From contig QKYT01000013.1 in assembly GCA_003550305.1 (NCBI GenBank), forward strand, positions 364,961-406,082: a stretch of DNA of 41,122 nt, in the 5' to 3' direction. The notes beneath the pieces were generated by a model. It ran no database searches. It was given only the letters and a program-made list of their open reading frames with translations, and was not told where the DNA came from. Every line of letters starts with the position of its first letter. The stretch's first letter is position 1. The position numbers and the translations under genes are program-made. Source of the DNA: Glomus cerebriforme (Eukaryota > Glomeromycota > Glomeromycetes > Glomerales > Glomeraceae). Positions 32,931 to 41,122 of this stretch are shown here, in pieces.

Positions 32931-34140
32931 TTCTTAATCAATACTGATATTAACTCTATATTCGTCAGTTTAATCAGTTAAAATTGACGATTTTTAAATT
33001 TTAATTCTGCTTAAATTTTTCTTAATTCTAGCCAAATTCATAATACTGGTCTAAATTTCAATAAATTTAAAAAAATACACGTCAATATAATATTATATTT
33101 ATATAATATATTATTTTAATTTAATAAGCAAAAATAAACTTATTGGCCATTCCTACAATTTCATTAAAAAAAAATTCATTACTCAAATTGAGTTATCAAG
33201 AAAGATCTTCATTTAAAATTAATATTTTTTTTATATTAAAAACAAAAGAAAATAAAGTATTGAAAACTCATACCATTATGTAAAATGCTAAAAACTTCAT
33301 GTATATAAATAAAATTTTATAAAATTTAATATACAAGTAGTTTTAATTTCTCTGAACAATTTTCACTTAATACACAAAGATGATTATCTTATAATCAAAA
33401 TGCCTAAATTATACTCATGATATTTTTATATTACTGTATATATAAAACTTACTGAAACAACTGATCAAATGCAAAAAATTTCAAAAATTTGAATTTAATT
33501 ATATTACAAATAATACTAATTGCTTCATATACTGTATATTAAATAAAAATTCATAAAAATTGAGATGTAAGTAGTTTTGTTCTTATTAATTACTTAATAT
33601 ATAAGGACAATATGCTTATATCAAAAATGCTAAAATTACACTTTAAAAAATTTGTATATACAGTATTAAAAATATTATAAATTTTTGATTTTTTAAAGTT
33701 TATACAAAATCTGTCTAAATAACTAATATCAGAAGTTTAGAAAAACTTTTTTCTCTCATAAAATTATATATATTTCTATTATTAAAACTATATTTTCATT
33801 TTTATCTCTAAAAGGATCTTGAAAAAAGTAAGTTTATTTAAATAAATAACACATATATGTGGAAAAAAAATTTTAATAGTAAAAATAAAAAACTAATTTA
33901 AAAAAGTGATAAATAAAGTATATAATAATCTATTAAATTACTTTATTTAATATAGTATAATATATTAAAATTAATGGTTAATTATAAAATAAAGTAACCT
34001 AATTAAGGTTACATAAAATTTTCTTAATATAAAAATGATCTACATTTGACATCTTCTGTGAATGATATTAAGATCTTAAAACTAATTATGCTGAAACTAT
34101 AAATAAACTTATTATAGAAGTTTTGCAATTTTTAAGATTG
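32931..34140. other. Very AT-rich sequence without genes
   Basis: No coding frame or RNA gene was seen. Short words such as ACTGTATAT recur near 33436, 33530 and 33658. It is probably old repeat debris. Confidence 0.4.
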
Positions 34141-34505
34141 CTTGCCAAAACCTAGGGGTTTAGGCAAGATGGCGTTTCGCCGAAAAGTGAAATTCTGCTG
34201 AAACTATATTAAAGTTATATTAAAAAACTGGCGAAACTCTGGAGAAAAGTGAAACTGCCGAAACCTATTATAATTGTTGAAACTGCCAAAACTCTGCTGA
34301 AACTATAATAAATCTATAGTAAAATTTTGACGAAACTAATCGTAAGATTTTGAAGAGGTTTAGGCAGGTAACCTTAGCAGTTTCACAATTTTGCAAGTTT
34401 TAACAGTTTTGCAGTTTTGCAATTTCACAGTTTTACTACTTTATAAGGAATTTTGACTTTTACAGTTAGATAAATAGGTTTCAGCAGGCAACTTTACATT
34501 CAGTA
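34138..34505. repeat. Foldback-like repeat built from GCYGAAACT-type motifs
   Basis: The left half holds many copies of GCTGAAACT, GCCGAAACC, GGCGAAACT and GCCAAAACT. The right half (34375-34440) holds the complementary words AGTTTTGCAGTTTTGCAATT. So short-motif arrays face each other. A near-perfect hairpin CTTGCCAAAACC / GGGTTTAGGCAAG marks 34140-34167, and GTTTAGGCAGGTAACC recurs at about 34358. It is related to the cluster at 540-690. Confidence 0.5.
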
Positions 34506-35040
34506 GGAGATAATCTCATTTCAATATCATCTTGAATAAAAAATATCCACTCTTGTAGTGTACAATTAAATCTCTCAATAATACATTATATAGAAAAGAT
34601 ATTATGTATAAATACTTACTGTATATATGTAGCATATAGTAATGTGCACTATACGTTGATTTTGATAGTTGTATAACATGACATGTATCCAATTGTACGT
34701 ACATATACTAATTTACATGTATAGGTATATAATAATATAACAATACTATACAACCTTTAATTTAAAACTTTTCATTTTTATAATTTTGAGTTTAATGTGT
34801 CACATAAATATGTTTTTTTTTTGATTTCACATATTATATATTTTCTTCTTTTACTCTTTTACTATCTTTATAATTAATAATACCTTTTATTAATGATTTT
34901 TTGAATATAAATGAATATGTTGCAGAAGATTTTGTTGAAAATAATAATAAGATAAATTATATATAATTTAAATATTTTTTTGTTAAATCTAAAAAATAGA
35001 ATTTAAATAGAGTAAAGATAATAATAATGAAGGCAAGAGT
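34506..35040. other. AT-rich sequence without recognisable features
   Basis: Only short accidental frames occur. Several GTATATA/TACATGTA palindromic words near 34610-34730. Nothing else to report. Confidence 0.35.
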
Positions 35041-36132
35041 AAGAAAAATGAAGAAACATTTGTTTTTTTTACTTCTAAATTACAAGTTCAAAAAATGATA
35101 CATATAACAGTTTCTGTGGAATATCCAGAAACCTTTTCAGATGAAATTGCAACAATATATAATATAACTGGTTGGAAAAACTATATGAATGCATTTTCAG
35201 ATATTAGTAAATACTGTATATATTAAATTTAATTTGATAATAGCAAATGTTTGTTAATTAAAATTCTATTCCTTTTATTTTTGATAAAGATCCAATATTC
35301 AACTAATAGTTCTAGCAGCTTTACAAATATTAAGGATTTGGAGAAGTTTCTATTAAAAAGGATAAAAGAAAATACCAAAACATTAAATATTACCAATTTT
35401 TTGATTCTGAATTTATTAATCAAGAACATTGTAATGTTAATTTTGATTCTGAAACATTTCAACATTATATATAATAACAAAATAAAAATTCTAAAGAAGT
35501 AAAGACATACATGTTAGTTTTATTTCTTTAATTTTTAATTATATTATTTTGATGATTTGATCTAAATCATCTAATTATTTAAAATTTTAATTAGGCTATT
35601 TTTGATTGCAAAAGAATTTTCTTGTCCTTTTAAGAAAGATAATGTACTTTATGATAAAAGACCTCATTTTGAAAAAATTACCAATTATCAAACTGAGATA
35701 ACAAAATACTTTATTAGTTATGACAAGTACAAACCAAATGAAAAATGGCATCAATTTTATTAATATTAAATTAGAAGAGATTGATATTTCATTATTTTAA
35801 CAATTATTTTCTAATACTGCACTTGTAAGTATTCTTGATCTTTTACATTTTCTTATTTTTAAAAGCTAAAATACTGATTATTAATTATTTTAGGTACAAG
35901 AAGAAACACAATGCAGCATGATAATTCCAAGGAGTTGTAGGTAAAAAAAAATGTAATAATGTATTAAATGTTTAATTTTGCAATAATTATTTAGAATTTA
36001 GAGAAAAATTTTATTATTAAATAATTAATATGATAATAACAATAATTTTGATCACAAATTTGATTGCATTTATTTTTTAACTTAAAAAAAAATTTAATAT
36101 TAATTCTATTAAAAAAATCAAAATATATTATA

Positions 36133-36328
36133 CAGTAAAACCTCTTTATAATCACCAAATTGGTTATATAGTAAAAAAATCCAAAAATGTGACTATATAG
36201 AAGTTATGACTATATAAAGGTTTTTTTATATAATCTTTATATAAGTTGGTTTTTTCAAAGGTATGATTATATAGAGGAATTTTATATGATGTGATTATAT
36301 AGGGTGTAACTATATGGAGGTTTGACTG
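36133..36328. mobile_element. 196-bp pogo/Tc1-like MITE flanked by TA
   Basis: The left end CAGTAAAACCTCTTTATAAT and the right end (minus strand) CAGTCAAACCTCCATATAGT form TIRs. TA stands on both sides (36131-36132, 36329-36330). Inner copies of GACTATATA and GATTATATAG make it partly self-repetitive. There is no coding capacity. It sits inside the shattered gene and shares its ends with the 1.25-kb element at 26.2 kb. Confidence 0.8.
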
Positions 36329-37910
36329 TATATGGATAATGGAACTGTTGTCCATAGTGAAATAATTGAAAAATCATATCTTGTACAATTTATTAAAATT
36401 ATTTTTTATAATATTATTGAATGCCCTTTTGTTACACTTGTTTGTATTGAAGTTTACAATCATCCTCCTCCTCTACTAGAGTTAACACCTTCTGAAATTA
36501 AAAACAATTTGCAAACCCTAAATGAATAGGCTATTAATCAAGATAATATCACAACTTCAAGATCTATATTATTGGATAAGATATTAAATATTGATAAATA
36601 ATTAATAATAATAAGTATTAATTAATTTTAAATTAATAGGAAATTTGATTAAAGCATATTTTAATAAAGAAATTTTAGCAGAAATATATGTTTTTTTAAA
36701 TAATATTGATAAGTTGTATTATTTAGTAGGAAAGACATACAAAATCTTGCATTTATTTGAACAAAATGTAATAGATATTTATTATTATATATTAAATCAA
36801 AATTTTGATTTGATTAATTATGTTCATAAAATTGGTAAGTTTTTAAATTTCTATTAGCTTGTATTAATTAAATTATATATATACATTAATAATAATTTAA
36901 TTTATTTAATTTTTTAGAACTTTTCATAAATAATGGACAATTATTATATATATGCTTCCTGAATAAGCAAAAAAATTAATTACTCTTGAATGGGTTTAAA
37001 TTGATGTTAGCTTTAAATGGGTAAAAGAAGAAATAAATGAATTTAAAATAAATATATATGATTTTAATCATTATTTAAGTAAGTTTTTTGATTATTTTTT
37101 AAAATATTAGAAAATACATAATATTACCTTTATTTTTAAAGTATTGTCATTTTGTAAAATATTTACAAATGTCTTTACAGCTGAAGGTTATCATAGATTA
37201 TTTTCATTCTTATTCCAAATAATTTATAAAACAAGTAGACAATATATTAAATTTAAACATATTTATAAAGAAGGTGTTAGATGTATTTTAGCTGATTTAA
37301 ATCTTGCACAAGCCAAAGAATTAGGTTTAGCTTTGCATGATTTAAACTGTGAAAAAAGTTGGAAAACTTACTTAACTTTTATTTTTAAATCATATATTGT
37401 ACATTTTGAATGGTATTTATATAATTTGTTTATTTATTATTTTTTAAATTCTTAATTTATTATTTTTTAAATTCTTAATTTAATTTTTTTTAAATTCTTT
37501 TTAGAAACTTATATAATAAAATATTTGAAAAAAATATAAAAATTTAATAAAACAAATTCCTTGTGCATCTAGTAAAGAAGTAGTTTGTAATTTCTTACAA
37601 CAAATTAGAGATACAAATGATAATGAAATAGAAGATAATATATATTTATTTTAATATTAATTATATGATTAAAATATTTCTAATAAAAAAAAATATTTTT
37701 ATTTTATAGAGTGGTTAAGTTATTATCAACAATTATATGTTTTGGTTTTATTAAATCAATTTATTTCAAATATTGATCCCAAAATTTGGCTTAAGAGTGA
37801 GTCAAATACAAATAATGCTGAAGCAGCTCATTCTTTGGTAAATAGAGGAGAAAAGCAATTAACATTATTATTAGCTATTTTAAGGTATGTTAATAATTTA
37901 ATATTATAGT

Positions 37911-38143
37911 GTTGTAGCCCAAACACTACCATGTCCCAAATCAAACTTGGGAATACCTTATATCCGAAACTTGACCATGTTCCAAACTAACCCAGTCTTA
38001 AATGATAGTTTGAGACGTCTTAAACATTTAAAATTTACTAGTTTTGTTTGGGATATGGTTAAATTTCGGACATGGGATTGTTCCAAGTTTGATTTGGGAT
38101 ATCCCAAGTCGGATTCGGGACATGGTTACGTTTGGGCTACAAC
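37911..38143. mobile_element. 233-bp inverted-repeat element with GTTGTAGCCCAAAC ends
   Basis: Both ends read inward as GTTGTAGCCCAAAC. Similarity continues for about 50 bases (ACCATGTCCC, then AATC..ACTTGGGA). Internal words TTTGGGACA/TGTCCCAAA repeat several times. It lies in an intron position of the shattered gene, just after a donor-like GTATGT at 37884. No clear target duplication. Confidence 0.7.
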
Positions 38144-38165
38144 AATAGTATGGAAAAAAGGAATT

Positions 38166-38545
38166 GGCGACCCGTCGCCATAGCAACCCCTGTCACGTGA
38201 CTTAATATACAAATAATTTGTCACCTTCGTGTCACATCCCTAGTTTTCCATTTTTACTATTTATTCTAGGGACTTAAAATTTTTTCGGCATGAAAAAGGC
38301 TATTTGTCACATGTTATTCGTCACACAACTAATTTTAGCAAATTTTATAACGCCGGCCGGAATTTCCTTATTTAGAATCAATGTAACGTTACACACCCCA
38401 AAAAAGGCAATTTTATTTCTCTCAAAAATCGAAGTTTTGCGTTACACGAAATTCCAAAAAAGGATAATTTTTTGCCGATCACTTAATTTTGGCCGGAATT
38501 ATAGGGGTCGCCATGGCGACGGGTCGTCACATAGTAACGCCCTTA
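38166..38545. mobile_element. 380-bp dispersed repeat with GTCGCCATGGCGAC terminal modules
   Basis: The right module 38504-38542 contains the perfect 14-bp palindrome GTCGCCATGGCGAC (38507-38520) and matches 264-302 at 36 of 39 bases. The left end 38168-38190 carries an inverted copy of the same module (CGACCCGTCGCCATAGCAAC), so the element has inverted termini. Inside are GTCACA and GGCCGGAATT words. Short frames here are not genes. Confidence 0.65.
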
Positions 38546-39060
38546 TAGTATAATATTATTAAATAATTATAAAATTTTTTATTTTATAAAAAGAAAACAA
38601 TTTGATAAAAGATGTTACAAAACAATTGAGATCCATAATAAATCAGAAGTACCTTATACTCATTGTGATAAAAGTGAAATTAAAAGAATACAAGAGTCAA
38701 TAACATGCAAAGGTATATATATATAAATTATTATTTATTTTTATGTAAAATTCTAATTTTTTTTTATTGCATCATATATAGCATCTTATAATCAAAAAAA
38801 AAAATAAAAAATCTGTTATTGATTTAATTAGTGATGAGTTGTATACTAAACCATTATTAAAAAAAAATCTTCTGTCTTTCATTAATAGAAATAAGTCATC
38901 AAAGAAAAATAAAAAAGAAAAAAATGAAGTAATATTAACTATAAATGAAATTTCTGAATTGGAAATTAAGGAAAGAAAAATGACATTGAGGGAATATATA
39001 GCTGAAGTTAAAAAAAAATAAGCAGAGGTTGACACATTAGAAATAGCTAATGCTTAAAAA

Positions 39061-39540
39061 AAGAAAAAAATATTTAGATTTATTTTATAAATAATAATAA
39101 CATATTACTTTATAATATTAGCAAGTTAGAAATACCAATTAATAGAAAGTTAATATTGGCACTAATATTCAGTTCCTATAAATTTATCAATATTTTGTGC
39201 TAGTTTAAAGACCCAAGAATATTGAGGAAAGATTCAGGTGGACTGGATGAAGGGTATTCTATTTGACAGGAAGATTCAAAAGAACTGGTTAAAGAAATTA
39301 CAGTATTTGTTAGTTTCTGACACTAGAATAGAGTATACAGTAAATTATTACAGTATTATATTGTATAAAAGGTAAGTTACAATCAATAATATACAGGTAC
39401 GAATGGACATGATACTAATCATACTAGTAATTTAATTATTAATTTAATATTTTTAATATTGATGTTATGATTTGGTAATAACTAAAACAGCAATTTTAAG
39501 ATAATTTTTTATCAATATAATAACATACAGTACATGTAAT
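39061..39540. other. AT-rich sequence without recognisable features
   Basis: A purine-rich patch lies at 39205-39300 and an ACAGTA-rich patch at 39300-39360. I see no gene or repeat that I can name. Confidence 0.35.
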
Positions 39541-39544
39541 ATTA

Positions 39545-40700
39545 TTGAATTAATGATTATCTTAATCAAGACAATATCGATCAAAGAATTATAGATAACA
39601 TATGGGACGATATTTCAACTATTATACAAAATGCAACCTACACTCATATACCTTCAAAATTGATATCTAACAAACATATTTAAGATAATTTTCTCTCGAA
39701 AGAAGGACATTACTCTCAAGCTAACTTAGTTAAATTTAATCTCATTATAAAAGTTAACGATATCGTCAAGTCTATTAAGTCTGATAATTTCATATCCAAC
39801 ACGAACTTAATGTTATTAAACCGCTTACCTCCAGATCTCATTAAAGTTGACTTAGATCCATTACCCTGTTGGTCTGACTTGCAGCTCAAAGATTGGTTAC
39901 CTAAAGTTGTAGATTAGATCAAAGTTGCCAAACTACATACCAAATTTCTTTACAACAAACACAAATCAGAAGCTATTTCTATAATAATAGAGAAAAGAAA
40001 CTACAACATCATTCATGACTAACGTAAGATGATTAATTCCATTTTAAACCATTCATCAAAGAAAATCATTATAGATAGATTACGTGTCTCTTCTTCTGAG
40101 GGAGAGACCTTGCTAACTGAAGAAACAGATATCAAAGAAGAAGCGAAGAATATATTCAAAGCCATATTCAGCGAACGTAACCATAAATTTTCTTCCTACT
40201 TGAAGAATGGCGAAAAGTATATACTCCATCCGCAGACATTGATCCTACTATTTATGATTTGCTCTACAATATTCCATCAAAAGAAGAATGGCTTAATGCA
40301 ATAAAACAATTGAATTCCAAATCAGCGACAGGCATCTCAGGCATTAGTTATTTACTCATAATCCATTGTTCACAAAAAATACAGGAAATATTTGCTAGAT
40401 TCTCAGGATTAATTATATTATCATCTATCTCTCCCACTAAGTGAAAGTTCTCTCAATTGTATCTGATTCTGAAACCTACCAATTGGAATTTTAATCTATC
40501 ACTCACACGTCCTATCCTTCTCTTAGAGTGTTTTCACAAATGTGTGGTCAAAGTCCTCACCATTCGTCTGTCCTCCATCCTGGTCCAGTATAATATATTA
40601 AAAGGTCCAAATTACGCTAGCCTGCTGGGTGACAATACTAATACTTTGATTTCTATTATTAACAATGTTATCTCAGACATAAAGCACAGGTAGAATGCTG
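39545..40700 (+). pseudogene. Decayed LINE-like reverse transcriptase, N-terminal half
   Basis: Plus-strand frames with stops and shifts read IDQRIIDNIWDDISTIIQNA (39580-39640), WSDLQLKDWLPKVVD, FLYNKHKSEAI, then EEWLNAIKQLNSKSATGISG (about 40270-40330), RPILLLECFHKCVVKVLTIR (about 40508-40567), and ILKGPNYASLLGDNTNTLIS (about 40599-40655). The lNs-SAtGisGISY block, the RPI-LLE-hK block and the NYA-L-G-NT block correspond to early RT motifs of non-LTR elements. The YxDD region is absent because the sequence breaks off near 40700. At least three in-frame stops. Confidence 0.7.
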
Positions 40701-40814
40701 TTCAATTGAGCATATGCCTGATTGATAACTATTAAAATAATTAGTTAACATAGTATATATATTAGATTAAACAAAAATTGGTGATCAATAAGGCACATAC
40801 TCGATTAAATATAG

Positions 40815-41050
40815 TGCTCCTAACAGATCAGTTCAGATCGGATTTGATTTAAATCTGATCTGATCCGAATCCGGTCTGAACAGATCTGAACTGATCTGAA
40901 TCTGACTGGATCTGATCCGAACCAATCTGAAACCGATCCAGATTTGAACCGAACTGAAGTCGAACTGATCTGAATCTAATTAATCCGAAACCGAACTGAA
41001 CTGAAACTGATTCAAATCCGAAACTGAACCGATCTGAATCTAATTGTTCG
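40815..41050. repeat. Degenerate short-motif array (TCTGAACTGA / CCGAACTGAA)
   Basis: About 235 bases consist almost only of variants of GATCTGAA, GAACTGA and CCGAAC, at roughly 5-6 base spacing. The first 40 bases (ATCAGTTCAGATC) also show complementary words, so the left edge may fold back. It stands out from its AT-rich surroundings by its higher GC content. Confidence 0.7.
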
Positions 41051-41122
41051 TTCGGTTTCCTAAAAAAAAAGAGAAGGGAGACGTTAATTACGTTCCCTGA
41101 AAGTAAAAAAAAATGAAAAGAG

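Larger units (their letters stand above)
35045..39060 (+). pseudogene. Shattered transposase-like gene, multi-exon, invaded by small elements
   Basis: Protein-like blocks occur in order on the plus strand but in shifting frames with stops: HITVSVEYPETFSDEIATIY and WKNYMNAFSDIS (35100-35205); KDLEKFLLKRI (about 35330); AKEFSCPFKKDNVLYDKRPH (about 35605); QEETQCSMIIPRSC (35897-35940); CPFVTLVCIEVYNHPPPLLE (about 36423); YFNKEILAEIYVFLNNIDKL (about 36660); AKKLITLEW, then ID..FKWVKEEINEF (36970-37050); FTAEGYHRLF, then EGVRCILADLNLAQAKELGL (37170-37340); CNFLQQIRDTNDNEIE (about 37590); EWLSYYQQ and NTNNAEAAHSLVNRGEKQL (37710-37860); CYKTIEIHNKSEVPYTHCDK (about 38615); and a basic coiled tail MTLREYIAEVKKK (38980-39020). 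The CxxH-like VHF, the D residues and the NAEAAH block resemble a MULE-type transposase core, but that is an inference. It is not functional. Confidence 0.55.

Noticed and set aside
35229..35502. Complementary 83-codon frames on both strands
   Set aside because: Neither keeps domain-like features in a single frame; the plus-strand blocks fit better as fragments of the shattered gene.
38290..38553. 87-codon frame MKKAICHMLF..
   Set aside because: It lies wholly within the dispersed repeat with palindromic ends and has no domain-like pattern.

Overview
The window looks like nuclear DNA of an early-diverging fungus. AT content is very high, with long homopolymer tracts. The genes are split by many short GT-AG introns of roughly 60-170 bases. 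The gene set is ordinary fungal or eukaryotic (coronin, tubulin cofactor C, mitochondrial prolyl-tRNA synthetase, mitochondrial 3-hydroxyisobutyrate dehydrogenase). Decayed transposable elements fill the rest. The style fits an arbuscular mycorrhizal fungus such as Rhizophagus (Glomeromycotina). That is an inference from composition and repeat style, not a database match.

Layout. Bases 1-3081 are AT-rich repeat debris, including one end of a dispersed repeat at 264-302. Bases 3082-25469 form a gene-dense block of ten genes: (1) a predicted fusion of a CENP-B/pogo-type helix-turn-helix domain with an isochorismatase-like hydrolase; (2) HIBADH, minus strand; (3) a four-helix MARVEL-type membrane protein; (4) an S33-type alpha/beta hydrolase, minus strand; (5) mitochondrial ProRS; (6) a class II HMG-CoA reductase; (7) a macro-domain protein; (8) tubulin cofactor C; (9) coronin; (10) a membrane-anchored alpha/beta hydrolase. 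I rebuilt each exon chain by hand. Splice phases close in every gene, but two genes need extreme microexons (5 and 2 nt) to do so.

From about 25.5 kb to the end there are no intact genes. This part holds three copies of an AT-rich repeat, a pogo-like TA-flanked element containing a Foldback-like element with 15/15/17-bp repeat arms, and several other inverted-repeat elements. It also holds a minus-strand relic of a retroelement RNase H region, a shattered transposase-like gene invaded by smaller elements, a plus-strand reverse transcriptase relic, and a degenerate short-motif array at the right edge.

The genes are not an operon or pathway cluster; each has its own promoter, often with a TATA-like box 50-100 bases upstream of the ATG. 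The most notable points are the DNA-binding-domain/enzyme fusion, the intron-bearing class II (bacterial-type) HMG-CoA reductase, the two microexons, and the Foldback-like element nested inside a pogo-like one.
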